Program-made: the position numbers and the translations under genes | Assembly (NCBI RefSeq): GCF_002213425.1 | Contig: NZ_NJGV01000004.1 | Location: 288,260-352,259, forward strand | Direction: 5' to 3' | Source of the DNA: Herbaspirillum aquaticum | Lineage (GTDB): Bacteria > Pseudomonadota > Gammaproteobacteria > Burkholderiales > Burkholderiaceae_D | DNA length: 64,000 nt | Shown: positions 1 through 8,164 of the stretch, in pieces | Layout of the letters: each line of letters starts with the position of its first letter | How positions within the stretch are numbered: position 1 is the first letter of the stretch | Notes under the pieces: generated by a model | Told to the model about the DNA's origin: nothing | Database searches by the model: none | Seen by the model: the letters and a program-made list of their open reading frames with translations, nothing else

Positions 1-531
1 GGCTTCATCGGCCACCACCAGCTTGGGCCGCGTGATGATGGCGCGGGCGATGCCCACGCGCTGGCGCTGGCCACCGGAGAACTCATGCGGATGGCGTGCT
101 GCATAGGCCGGGTTGAGGCCGACCATGTCCAGCGCTTCGGCTACCCCGCGCTTGCGGGTGGCGCGGTCGTGCAGCTTGTGCACGATCAGCGGTTCTTCCA
201 GCACTTCGCCGATGGTCATGCGCGGGTTCAGCGAGGCATACGGATCCTGGAACACCATCTGCATGTGCCGGCGCATGGCACGCAACTGGCCCTCGGGAAG
301 CAAGGTCAGTTCCTGGCCCATGAAGCGCACGCTGCCTTCGCTGGGTTCGATCAGGCGCAGCACGCTGCGACCGGTGGTGGACTTGCCGCAGCCGGATTCG
401 CCGACCAGGCCCAGGGTCTGTCCTTCGGCCAGGCTGAAGGAGACATCGTCAACGGCCTTGACGGTGCTGCTGCCGGAAGCGAAATATTTTTTCAGCCCGT
501 GGACTTCGAGCAGGGGAGGTAGTGTCGTCAT
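1..531 (-). CDS. Peptide ABC transporter ATPase, DppF/OppF type (partial)
   Basis: This is the second ATPase of a peptide importer; it would hydrolyse ATP on the cytoplasmic face to drive uptake. The N-terminal 177 residues are present and the C-terminus lies beyond the left edge. The start (MTTLPPLLEV) follows the upstream ATPase stop by 10 bp. A Walker A motif GESGCGKST is seen near residue 43, followed by a Q-loop VFQDPYASLNP typical of the DppF/OppF branch, the signature FSGGQRQRVGIARA and a Walker B ending VVADEA just at the edge. It is the last visible gene of a five-gene minus-strand operon. The exact peptide substrate cannot be read from the sequence. Confidence 0.93.
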   Translation of the reverse strand, partial: MTTLPPLLEVHGLKKYFASGSSTVKAVDDVSFSLAEGQTLGLVGESGCGKSTTGRSVLRLIEPSEGSVRFMGQELTLLPEGQLRAMRRHMQMVFQDPYASLNPRMTIGEVLEEPLIVHKLHDRATRKRGVAEALDMVGLNPAYAARHPHEFSGGQRQRVGIARAIITRPKLVVADEA

Positions 532-541
532 GATCAGGCCT

Positions 542-1501
542 TCAATGCGGATACCAGCAGCGCACGCTGTGGCCATCGCCCAGGTTTTCCAGTACCGGCA
601 TCTCCTGGCGGCAGATGTCCTGGGCGCGGGTGCAGCGGGCGGCGAAGCGGCAGCCCTGCGCGATGGTGCCGGGCGGTGGCACGCTGCCGGGGATGGCGGT
701 CAAGGACGCACCGGGCGTGGCGTCCAGCGCCGGGCGCGCGCGCATCAGGGCATGCGTGTAAGGATGGGCGGGGCGGTCGAACAGGTCTTCCACGCTGCTC
801 TGCTCCACCACCTGGCCGGCATACATCACCACCACGCGCTGGCACATCTCGGCCACCACGCCCAAGTCGTGGGTGATCATGAGGATGGAAGTCTTCTGCT
901 CGCGCTTGAGGTCGCGCATCAGGTCGAGGATCTGCGCCTGGATGGTCACGTCCAGCGCGGTCGTCGGTTCATCGCACACCAGCAGGCGCGGCTGGCACAG
1001 CAGGGCCATGGCAATCATGACGCGCTGGCGCATGCCGCCGGAAAGGCTGTGCGGATATTCGTCCACCAGCTGCGCCGCACGCGAGAGGCCCACGCGTTCC
1101 AGCATGGCGATGACCTTGGCGTCGATCGCCTGGCGCGACAGCGAGGTGTGGATGCGCAGCATCTCGCCCAATTGGTCGCCGATGCGATGCAGCGGGTTCA
1201 GCGAGGTCATCGGCTCCTGGAAGATCATGGCGATCTCCTTGCCGCGGATGCTGCGCAGGGTGGCGTCATCGGCCTGCAGCAGGTCGCGCTCGCCAAAGCG
1301 GATCGCGCCCGACAGCCTGGCCTGGCTGGCCATGGGGAACAGGCGCAGGATGGACAGGGCGGTGACGCTCTTGCCGCAGCCGGATTCACCCAAGAGGCCC
1401 ACGGTTTCATCCTGGCCCAGCGAAAAGGAGACGCCATCGACGGGTGCAACGCGGCGGCCGTGGCTCTTGAATTCGATCTTGAGATTTTCGATGGTGAGCA
1501 T
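542..1501 (-). CDS. Peptide ABC transporter ATPase, DppD/OppD type
   Basis: At 319 residues this is the usual length for the DppD family. It carries Walker A GESGCGKS at residues 38-45, Q-loop FQEPMTSLNP, signature LSGGMRQR near 154, Walker B LLVCDEP near 174 and the switch His in ITHDLG. The C-terminal oligopeptide-transporter extension is present with its cysteine cluster (CRFAARC...C...C), which in related ATPases can bind a 4Fe-4S cluster. It pairs with the ATPase at 1-531 to form a heterodimeric motor for the permeases at 1511-3381. The start ATG lies 9 bp after the permease stop, consistent with one transcript. Confidence 0.95.
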   Translation of the reverse strand: MLTIENLKIEFKSHGRRVAPVDGVSFSLGQDETVGLLGESGCGKSVTALSILRLFPMASQARLSGAIRFGERDLLQADDATLRSIRGKEIAMIFQEPMTSLNPLHRIGDQLGEMLRIHTSLSRQAIDAKVIAMLERVGLSRAAQLVDEYPHSLSGGMRQRVMIAMALLCQPRLLVCDEPTTALDVTIQAQILDLMRDLKREQKTSILMITHDLGVVAEMCQRVVVMYAGQVVEQSSVEDLFDRPAHPYTHALMRARPALDATPGASLTAIPGSVPPPGTIAQGCRFAARCTRAQDICRQEMPVLENLGDGHSVRCWYPH

Positions 1502-1510
1502 GGTGGTTCC

Positions 1511-2401
1511 TCAGCGGCTCAGTTTGGGGTCGAACACTTCGCGGATGCCATCGCCCAGCAGGTTGAAGCCCAGCACCACCAGGAAGATCGCCAGTCCCGG
1601 CCACATGGCCAGCATCGGCGTGGTGTTCAGGTAGCCCTGGGCAATGTGCAGCATGGAACCCCAGCTCGGGTCTTCCGGCTTGGCGCCCAGGCCGAGATAG
1701 GACAGCCCGGCTTCGGCGATGATGGCCGTGCCCATGGCGAAGGTGGCCTGGATCACCAGGGGCGCCAGGGAATTGGGCAGGATGTAGCGCCACATGATGC
1801 GCAGGTGCCCGGCACCGATGGAGCGTGCCGCCATCACGTAGTCGAGGTTGCGGATGGTCATGGCCTGCCCGCGCGCCAGCCGCACGAAGGACGAGGTGAA
1901 GCCGATGCCGACGGCCACCATGGCATTGTAGAAACCGCCCCCCAGCGCCGCCGCCAGCGCCAGCGCCAGGATCAGCGAAGGAAAGGCCTGCAGCGCATCG
2001 ACCACGCGCATGACGATGGCATCGACCGCGCCGCGATAGTAGCCGCTGACGATGCCGATGGGCACGCCCAATGAAAAGGCCAGCCCGACCGAGATCAGCG
2101 CGGCCTGCAGGGAGATGCGCGAACCGTAGAGCATGCGGGTATAGATGTCGCGGCCCAGGTCATCGGTACCGAGCCAGTGCTCGGCACTGGGACCAGACAG
2201 CAGGTTGCCGTAGTCCTGATCAAAAATCGGATCGTACCGGGCCAGTACCGGTGCAGTGATGGCCAACAGTACCAGTACAGCGATGATCACCGCACCGATC
2301 ACCGCCAGACGGTTGCGGCTGAAGCGGCGCAGGGTACGCCAGCGGGGCAGCGCCGGCAGGGCCTGCGCAGGGGAGGGAGGGTTCATGTCGGGAGACGTCA
2401 T
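1511..2401 (-). CDS. Peptide ABC transporter permease, DppC type
   Basis: This is an inner-membrane permease of 296 residues. It has an N-terminal helix (RLAVIGAVIIAVLVLLAITAP), the DppC-type LGTDDLGRDIYTRMLYGSRISL region and the ATPase-coupling EAA loop (YVMAARSIGAGHLRIMWRYILPN). The reading frame stays open further upstream, but I chose the ATG at 2401 because it lies after the preceding permease stop at 2425. A second ATG at 2386 is possible. It forms the membrane pore with the DppB-type permease next door. Confidence 0.93.
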   Translation of the reverse strand: MTSPDMNPPSPAQALPALPRWRTLRRFSRNRLAVIGAVIIAVLVLLAITAPVLARYDPIFDQDYGNLLSGPSAEHWLGTDDLGRDIYTRMLYGSRISLQAALISVGLAFSLGVPIGIVSGYYRGAVDAIVMRVVDALQAFPSLILALALAAALGGGFYNAMVAVGIGFTSSFVRLARGQAMTIRNLDYVMAARSIGAGHLRIMWRYILPNSLAPLVIQATFAMGTAIIAEAGLSYLGLGAKPEDPSWGSMLHIAQGYLNTTPMLAMWPGLAIFLVVLGFNLLGDGIREVFDPKLSR

Positions 2402-2424
2402 GGTTGGATGCGCTGGACGGGCAA

Positions 2425-3381
2425 TCAGCGGGCGATGCGCGGGTCGATCACGCTGTAGAGCAGGTCCACGCACAGGTTGACGATGACCACCATCACGGTG
2501 GCGGCCAGTACACCGGCCTGTACAGTCACGTAGTCGCGCTGGAAGATGGCGTCGACGATCATCTTGCCCATGCCGGGAATGCCAAAGATGCTTTCGGTGA
2601 TGACCAGTCCGCCCAGCATGCCGGAGACCATCAGGCCGCTGGCCGTGACCACCGGGATCATGGCATTGCGCAGCGCATGGCCCAGCACCACCTGCCAGTC
2701 GCGCAGGCCCTTGGAGAAGGCGGTGCGGATGTAATCCTCGTTGAGCACTTCCAGCAAACTGCTGCGCACCATGCGCATGAGGATGGCCGATTCACGCAGG
2801 CCGGTCACGACCATGGGCATGATCATGGCGATCAGGTTGGCGTGCCAGTCCACCGACAGCGGCACGAAGCCCGAGGCCGGCAGCCAGCCCAGCTTGACCG
2901 CAAAGAGGATGATGAACAGCATGCCCAGCCAGAAGTGCGGCACCGACATGCCGAACAGCGCGACCAGGGTACCGATGGCATTGGCCCAGCCGCGTGGGCG
3001 TGCCGCCGAGAGGATGCCGGCCGGCACCGCAATGATGACGGCCACCAGGAAACTGCCGATGGCCAGTTCGATGGTCACCGGCAGGCGCTGCCACAAGGCA
3101 TCGGCCACCGGGGTGTTGTCGATGAAGGAGCGGCCCAGGTCGCCATGCAGCACCGCCCACAGCCAGCGCCCGTACTGCACCAGCAGCGGATCATCCAGGC
3201 CCAGTTTCAGGCGCAGCGCGGCCGCCGCTTCCGGCGTGGCTTCCATGCCGAGGATGGCGGCCACCGGGTCGCCCGGGAGCACCGCCAGCAGAGAGAACAC
3301 CACCATGCTCACCAGCAGCAGGGTGGGGATCGACAGCAGCAATCGCCGGGCCAGCTTGGGCAGCTTGATCGTCGTGGCCAT
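2425..3381 (-). CDS. Peptide ABC transporter permease, DppB type
   Basis: This is an inner-membrane permease of 318 residues, full length for the DppB/OppB family. Residues 12-35 form the first membrane helix, followed by the family signature LLAVLPGDPV and, further on, LGLDDPLLVQYGRWL and the GDLGRSF segment. The coupling loop NEDYIRTAFSKGLRDWQVVLGH lies in the second half. It sits 5 bp downstream of the binding-protein gene, so all five genes probably share one promoter. Confidence 0.94.
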   Translation of the reverse strand: MATTIKLPKLARRLLLSIPTLLLVSMVVFSLLAVLPGDPVAAILGMEATPEAAAALRLKLGLDDPLLVQYGRWLWAVLHGDLGRSFIDNTPVADALWQRLPVTIELAIGSFLVAVIIAVPAGILSAARPRGWANAIGTLVALFGMSVPHFWLGMLFIILFAVKLGWLPASGFVPLSVDWHANLIAMIMPMVVTGLRESAILMRMVRSSLLEVLNEDYIRTAFSKGLRDWQVVLGHALRNAMIPVVTASGLMVSGMLGGLVITESIFGIPGMGKMIVDAIFQRDYVTVQAGVLAATVMVVIVNLCVDLLYSVIDPRIAR

Positions 3382-3386
3382 GTGGC

Positions 3387-4886
3387 TTACTTGGAAACGG
3401 TCGCAGTGCGGATCACGCCATCCGGCACGTACTGGAAGCCCTTGACCGACTTGGCAATGCCGAAGAGCACGTTGTCATGCACGGTGTAGATGTAGGGCAC
3501 TTCCTTGACCAGGATCGCCATGGCCTGGTCGTAGAGCGACTTGCGCTTGGCCTGGTCGCCTTCCACGCGGGCCTGGTGCAGCAGGTCGTCCACTTCCTTG
3601 GCGCCGAAGTGCGAGTAGTTCAGCGAGCCATTGGTGGTGACGAAGTCGTAGATGTTCTGGTCCGGATCGGGACGCCCGCTCCAGCCCACGAACAGGCCTT
3701 CAAAGTTGCCCGCCTTGCCGGCCTCGATCTGGGTGGCCAGTTCGGTCTTCTCCAGCGTGACGGTGATGCCGGCCGGGCGCAGCATGCCCTGGATCATCTG
3801 GCCGACCTGCAATTCATCGGGCGTGGTCGGCAGGGTCAGCTTGAAGCTGAAGCCATTTTCTTTGCCGGCCGCCTTGAGCAGGGCCTTGGCGCGGGCCAGG
3901 TCGACCTTGGGCGGCACGTCGCTGGGGCCATTGGCAAACTGCGCCTTGGAGAAGGGCGAATGGCCGGCCGCCACGGCATTGTTGTAGACCACCTTGGCGA
4001 TGGCGTTGCGGTCGATCAGGATGTCGACGGCTTCGCGCACTTCCTTCTTGTCGAAGGGGGGCTTGCCGGTGTTCATGTAGAAGCCGCGGAAGCCCAGCGA
4101 CGGCTTGTTGAGCACGGTGTAGCTGGCGTTGGCGGGGACGTTGGTGATTTCCTTGTAGGGGAAGCGGTTGCTGATGTCGACCTGGCCGCTGCGCAGGTTG
4201 TTGAAGGCCACATTGACGTCCGGCATGATCTTGTAGACCACTTCATCCACCTTGGGCAGGCCGGCGCGCCAGTAGTCGGGATTCTTCTTGAGCGTGATGG
4301 TGGCCCCCTTGAGGCGGCCTTCGTAGACGAAGGGCCCGGTGCCGACCGGATGGTTGACGTAGTCTTCGCCGTATTTCTTCACTGCTGCGGGTGACGACAT
4401 CATGCCCGCGCGGTCGGTGAGGATGGAGAGGAAGGGCGCGAAGGGCGTGGACAGGTCCAGCTTGATGGTGTGGTCATCCACCACCGTGATCTTGCTGACG
4501 TATTTCAGTTCATTGCGGCGCAGGGAGGTTTTTTCCTGGCCGCGCAACAGGTTGAATTCCACCGCCTTGGCATCGAAGGGCGTGCCGTCCTGGAACTTGA
4601 CTCCCTTGCGCAGGAACAGCGTGTAGGTCTTCTGATCCTCGGACACGGTCCAGCGCTCGGCCAGCATGGGGATGATCTTGCCCTCGCCATCCAGGTCCAC
4701 CAGCTTGTCGAAGATGCTCTGGTAGACGATGCGTTCGTTGAGCATGGAAGACTGCGTGGGATCGAGCTTGCCGGGGTCGGCATCCAGGGAGATGTTGAGC
4801 GTCACCGCCCATGCGGGCAGGCTGCAGGCGGCCAGCACGGCCGAGGACATTGCGGACAGCAGGAAACGGGAGACACGCTGGTTCAT
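3387..4886 (-). CDS. Periplasmic peptide-binding protein (SBP family 5)
   Basis: This is the first gene of the transporter operon and captures the substrate in the periplasm. The 499-residue product starts with a Sec signal peptide (RFLLSAMSSAVLAACSLPAWA, cleavage near residue 27). It has the SBP_bac_5 pattern: LDPTQSS, LAERWTVSEDQKTYTLFLRKGVKFQDGTPF, VGTGPFVY and a late HSPFS/IYDF region. Members of this family bind di- and oligopeptides, glutathione, nickel or opines, so substrate assignment is open. A sigma-54 promoter lies about 145 bp upstream of the start. Confidence 0.93.
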   Translation of the reverse strand: MNQRVSRFLLSAMSSAVLAACSLPAWAVTLNISLDADPGKLDPTQSSMLNERIVYQSIFDKLVDLDGEGKIIPMLAERWTVSEDQKTYTLFLRKGVKFQDGTPFDAKAVEFNLLRGQEKTSLRRNELKYVSKITVVDDHTIKLDLSTPFAPFLSILTDRAGMMSSPAAVKKYGEDYVNHPVGTGPFVYEGRLKGATITLKKNPDYWRAGLPKVDEVVYKIMPDVNVAFNNLRSGQVDISNRFPYKEITNVPANASYTVLNKPSLGFRGFYMNTGKPPFDKKEVREAVDILIDRNAIAKVVYNNAVAAGHSPFSKAQFANGPSDVPPKVDLARAKALLKAAGKENGFSFKLTLPTTPDELQVGQMIQGMLRPAGITVTLEKTELATQIEAGKAGNFEGLFVGWSGRPDPDQNIYDFVTTNGSLNYSHFGAKEVDDLLHQARVEGDQAKRKSLYDQAMAILVKEVPYIYTVHDNVLFGIAKSVKGFQYVPDGVIRTATVSK

Positions 4887-5030
4887 TCGTTTTTCCTTTC
4901 AGAAGTCATCACGGATCGAGCGCAACCGGCTTGGGCGGCAAGCCCGCCTGCCATGGCCATCGGGCCAGCTTGGGCGATGGATACGGTGAAGGCAAGCACG
5001 GATACGTCAATGTATACAACGACGAAGACA

Positions 5031-5046
5031 TGCAGGAAGCGTGCCA
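5031..5046 (-). promoter_or_regulatory. Sigma-54 (-24/-12) promoter of peptide transporter
   Basis: On the minus strand the site reads TGGCACG-CTTC-CTGCA. This matches the RpoN consensus TGGCACG-N4-TTGCW in 11 of 12 defined positions, with the required GG-N10-GC spacing. It is about 145 bp upstream of the binding-protein ATG, in non-coding DNA, and points into the operon. It implies control by an enhancer-binding protein, perhaps NtrC under nitrogen limitation (inference). Confidence 0.7.
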
Positions 5047-5281
5047 TGGCGGCAGCTTCGCGTCGGTCGGAAAACTCCTATCACGGGCCGGGAAAGCAGG
5101 CGGGGCAGGCCTCCCGCCGGATGGCTGCGAAGCGGGCGATGGCGTGCGACGTCGCGCACCCGTCCTTCCTCCTTGTGCAGGCGTGCTTCGCGATGGTGCG
5201 CAATCGCGCTGCTGTTTGTGCGAGGAAGGGGCGTGGCAAAGCTGCGACGACAATGCGTAAATTTTTTTATTAAATCGCTTG

Positions 5282-5290
5282 CTATTTAAT
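5282..5290 (+). promoter_or_regulatory. CTATTTAAT operator half, in front of MarR gene
   Basis: This is one of three CTATTTAAT copies around the OhrR-type gene. It lies 25 bp upstream of the regulator start, where bound repressor would block transcription, so autoregulation is likely. The right arm is imperfect (TTTT instead of AG). Confidence 0.45.
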
Positions 5291-5314
5291 TTTGGCCTCG
5301 TTAAACTGCGCTGC

Positions 5315-5776
5315 ATGAATTCGAAAACAGACAAACGCAAGTCGGCCCCGCTGCTGGATGCCCAGTTGTGTTTTGCGCTGTACTCGACCTCGCTGTCGAT
5401 GAGCAAGCTCTATCGCAAGCTGTTGCGCAACATGGGCATCACCTATTCGCAGTACCTGGTGCTGATGGTGTTGTGGGAGCAGGACCAGTTGACGGTGTCG
5501 GACATCGGTGAACGCCTGGTACTGGATTCGGCCACGCTGACCCCGCTGCTCAAGCGCATGGAGGCACAAGGCCTGGTGACCCGGGAACGTGCGGCCAGCG
5601 ACGAACGGCAAGTGGTCGTCTCGCTCACCGCAGACGGTGACAAGCTGCGCGAACAGGCGGTCGAGCTGCCCCGTGAAGTATTGCGGGCGACCGAGTCGAC
5701 GGCGGCGGAACTGACCGCCATGAAGGAAGAGTTGATGGCCTTGCGGGCCCGCTTGCACAAGAATACGGGCGAGTGA
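5315..5776 (+). CDS. ohrR: OhrR-type MarR-family redox regulator
   Basis: This is a cytoplasmic dimeric winged-helix repressor of 153 residues. The sequence has the OhrR hallmark LCFALYS with the peroxide-sensing Cys at residue 19, then [25 protein letters not shown], the recognition region [19 protein letters not shown] and the wing ([14 protein letters not shown]). OhrR proteins release DNA when this Cys is oxidised by organic hydroperoxides. I start at ATG 5315, because the upstream TTG would add residues unlike the family. No ohr peroxidase gene is adjacent; the next gene is an exported esterase, so the regulated target here may differ from the classic one. Confidence 0.8.
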   Translation: MNSKTDKRKSAPLLDAQLCFALYSTSLSMSKLYRKLLRNMGITYSQYLVLMVLWEQDQLTVSDIGERLVLDSATLTPLLKRMEAQGLVTRERAASDERQVVVSLTADGDKLREQAVELPREVLRATESTAAELTAMKEELMALRARLHKNTGE

Positions 5777-5842
5777 GCAGGGCAGGTCCGAGGGACGCGG
5801 CGACGATGCCAAGTCCCTTTTTGAAAGTTAAATATATAGTGC

Positions 5843-5855
5843 ACTATTAAATAGT
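5843..5855. promoter_or_regulatory. Palindromic operator candidate ACTATTAAATAGT
   Basis: This is a perfect 13-bp palindrome with a single central base. Its core is the reverse complement of the CTATTTAAT found at 5282 and 5997. It is probably a binding site for the adjacent OhrR-type regulator (inference). Confidence 0.5.
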
Positions 5856-5996
5856 TCAGTATATTGTTGGCAGGTCGCTCGGGAAAAATCGCTGGCAACT
5901 GGCATCGGCAGTCGCCAGGCAACGGAAGTGGTGCAATCGCATCATTCGTGGAGCCGCAGTTATACCCAGAGCCAATAGCGCCAACTAAGTAGTTTG

Positions 5997-6007
5997 CTAT
6001 TTAATAG
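5997..6007. promoter_or_regulatory. Palindromic operator candidate CTATTTAATAG
   Basis: This is a perfect 11-bp palindrome about 180 bp upstream of the esterase start and the third copy of the motif. Two of the three copies lie between the regulator and the esterase, which suggests the esterase is a target. Confidence 0.5.
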
Positions 6008-6186
6008 GTATTTATGTTTTTCTCGCATTGACAGTTTTCCTGGCCGGCAACGGCCGGAGCAGTACAGCAGGACAGCAGTACAGCAGTACCCGGTAGCAAA
6101 GCAACAAACATGCAGTTCCCTCGCAGCACTTACCCGGTGAACCCCACCGATTCGCTCATCTGAGATTAGAGAAAAGGAAGAAGATC

Positions 6187-7206
6187 ATGACCTCGTTCAA
6201 GCAACTCGCCGCCGTCGCCGCCATTGGCCTCGTTTTTGGCAACGCCTATGCCGCCGGTGATGCCGGCGTGGAACCGACCACCCAATCCTTCTTGCAGGCG
6301 CTGGAAGCCGGCGGTGGCAAGCCCCTGGAACAGCTCTCGCCGCAGGATGCACGTGCCGTGCTGGTGGGTGCGCAAGCTAGCGTGAAGCTGGAGCTGCCCA
6401 AGGCAGACGTCTCGGAAAAGACCATCACCGCCGACGGCCAGCAGATCAAGCTGACCATCGTGCGTCCGGCGGGCGTGACCAAGACCTTGCCGGCCTTCAT
6501 GTTCTTCCACGGCGGCGGCTGGGTGCTGGGCGACTTCCCGACCCACGAACGCCTGGTGCGTGACCTGGTGGCCAACTCGGGTGCCGTGGCCGTGTTCGTG
6601 AACTACACCCCGTCGCCGGAAGCCGGCTACGGCGTGGCCATCAACCAGGCCTATGCCGCCACCAAGTGGGTGGCCGAGCACGGCAAGGAAATCAAGGTTG
6701 ACGGCAAGCGCCTGGCCGTGGCCGGCAACAGCGTCGGTGGCAACATGGCCGCTGTCGTGGCCCTGATGGCCAAGGACAAGGGTGGCCCCGCGCTGCGTTC
6801 GGAAGTGCTGCTGTGGCCGGTGACCGATGCCAACTTCGAGACTGCTTCCTACAACCAGTTCGCCAATGGCTACTTCCTCACCAAGAACATGATGAAGTGG
6901 TTCTGGGACAGCTACACCACCGATGCCGCCAAGCGCAAGGAAATCACCGCCTCGCCCTTGAATGCGACCCCGGCGCAACTGGCCGGCCTGCCGCCGACCC
7001 TGATCCAGACCGCCGAAAACGACGTGCTGCGTGACGAAGGCGAAGCCTATGGCCGCAAGCTGCAAGCCGCCGGCGTGGCCGTGACCAGCGTGCGTTACAA
7101 CGGCATGATCCACGACTTCGGTCTGTTGAACGTGCTGGCCAAGGTCCCGGCCGTGCAGACCGCGATGCGCCAGGCTGGCGAAGAACTGAAGTTCCGCCTG
7201 AAGTAA
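6187..7206 (+). CDS. Exported alpha/beta-hydrolase (acetyl esterase/HSL type)
   Basis: This 339-residue esterase has a Sec signal peptide (cleavage after GNAYA, near residue 22) and so acts in the periplasm or outside. It shows the oxyanion-hole motif HGGGW at residues 108-112, the nucleophile elbow GNSVGG with Ser182, Asp279 in the AENDVLRDEG segment and His309 in GMIHDF, which together form the catalytic triad of the hormone-sensitive-lipase family. A close SD-like AGGAAGAAG precedes the ATG. It follows an OhrR-type regulator, so its substrate may be a peroxide-derived ester or an organic toxin (inference). Transcription ends at the hairpin at 7247-7287. Confidence 0.88.
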   Translation: MTSFKQLAAVAAIGLVFGNAYAAGDAGVEPTTQSFLQALEAGGGKPLEQLSPQDARAVLVGAQASVKLELPKADVSEKTITADGQQIKLTIVRPAGVTKTLPAFMFFHGGGWVLGDFPTHERLVRDLVANSGAVAVFVNYTPSPEAGYGVAINQAYAATKWVAEHGKEIKVDGKRLAVAGNSVGGNMAAVVALMAKDKGGPALRSEVLLWPVTDANFETASYNQFANGYFLTKNMMKWFWDSYTTDAAKRKEITASPLNATPAQLAGLPPTLIQTAENDVLRDEGEAYGRKLQAAGVAVTSVRYNGMIHDFGLLNVLAKVPAVQTAMRQAGEELKFRLK

Positions 7207-7246
7207 TTGCAAGGCTGCCCTGCGCTTGACACCGCGCAGGGAAAAC

Positions 7247-7287
7247 GACAACGCCCCCGCACGAGTGCATCGTGCGGGGGCGTTGTC
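7247..7287. terminator. Bidirectional hairpin terminator
   Basis: An 18-bp GC-rich stem (GACAACGCCCCCGCACGA paired with its complement) has a 5-base loop. It sits between two convergent genes, so it can end both transcripts. Confidence 0.75.
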
Positions 7288-7317
7288 ATTGCAGGTGCAG
7301 GTGCTGCGTGATCGGAC

Positions 7318-7986
7318 TCAGGCCAGGACCTTGGCCAGCCACGCGCCAATATCCTCGACTTCCTCACCGCACACCGAATGCTGCATCGGATAGTCATGCC
7401 ACTCGACCTTGTGGCCCAGCTGGGTCAGCAATTCGCGCGACTTGACGGCGCGTTCCAGCACCACCACCGGATCCATGGTGCCGTGGGCCATGAAGATGGG
7501 CGTGTCGTGGTTGGCAGCCTGGCGTTCGGCTTCGATGGTGGCGGCCAGCGGCAGGTAGCCGGACAGGCACATCAGGCCGGCCAGGCGCTCCGGATGGCGC
7601 AGGCCGGTCTGCAAGGTCATTGCGCAGCCCTGCGAGAAACCGGCCAGCACGATGCGCTCGGCGGGGATGCCGCGCGCGCGTTCCTGGGCGATCAGCGCTT
7701 CGATGGCGGCCTGCGAGGCGCGCAGGCCGGGTTCGTCTTCACGGCGGACCAGGTCGGGCGCGAAGATGTCGTACCAGGCGCGCATCACGTAGCCGCCGTT
7801 GATGGTCACCGGCATGGTCGGCGCGGTTGGGAAGATGAAGCGGATGGGTGGGCAGCCGGACAGGTCCAGCTCGCGCACGATGGGTACGAAGTCCGAACCA
7901 TCGGCACCCAGGCCGTGCAGCCAGATGACGGAGGCAGTGGGGTTGGGGGCGGTATCGATCTGTATCGTCTCAAGGGGGGCGGACAT
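7318..7986 (-). CDS. Carboxylesterase / phospholipase of the YpfH-Est family
   Basis: This is a cytoplasmic alpha/beta-hydrolase of 222 residues, the usual size of the bacterial carboxylesterase II (abhydrolase_2) family. It shows VIWLHGLGADGSDFV near the N-terminus, the nucleophile motif GFSQGCAM, and Asp and His in the late HGTMDPVV and WHDYPMQHSV segments. I place the start at 7986 (MSAPLETIQI). The open frame runs 23 codons further but overlaps the probable promoter. These enzymes hydrolyse short-chain esters or lysophospholipids; the natural substrate is unknown. Confidence 0.87.
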   Translation of the reverse strand: MSAPLETIQIDTAPNPTASVIWLHGLGADGSDFVPIVRELDLSGCPPIRFIFPTAPTMPVTINGGYVMRAWYDIFAPDLVRREDEPGLRASQAAIEALIAQERARGIPAERIVLAGFSQGCAMTLQTGLRHPERLAGLMCLSGYLPLAATIEAERQAANHDTPIFMAHGTMDPVVVLERAVKSRELLTQLGHKVEWHDYPMQHSVCGEEVEDIGAWLAKVLA

Positions 7987-8164
7987 AAGCGTGCGGTTCC
8001 TGTTGCGGTCGGTGGATGAAAGGGCGGGGCGCGGCATTTGTGTCTGTCCCTGCACGGGAGCACAATACGGCCTTGCCCCTTGTCATGCGCAGCGTCTGCG
8101 CTGCAATGGGCTCACATCATACGATGAACGCCGCTGCGATGGCGGCGCTGCAAAAGGAAAACCC

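Larger units (their letters stand above)
4887..5314. other. Divergent regulatory region, transporter / MarR regulator
   Basis: This 428-bp gap separates two divergent genes. It holds a sigma-54 promoter for the transporter (5031-5046), a TGTATACA palindrome at 5011-5018 of the kind bound by GntR-type regulators, a TGGTGCG half-site at 5194-5200 resembling half of an NtrC site, and a CTATTTAAT repeat at 5282-5290 in front of the MarR gene. I see no coding sequence here with convincing features. Confidence 0.6.
5777..6186. other. AT-rich intergenic region with operator-like palindromes
   Basis: The 410 bp between the regulator and the esterase are clearly more AT-rich than the genes around them. 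They contain two palindromic copies of the CTATTWAATAG motif (5843-5855 and 5997-6007). I find no credible gene here. Confidence 0.55.

Noticed and set aside
113..2074. Very long open frame on the plus strand opposite the ABC transporter genes
   Set aside because: It is a GC-bias shadow: the minus-strand frames carry full ABC ATPase and permease motifs, while this one is an Arg/His/Ala-rich string without any motif.
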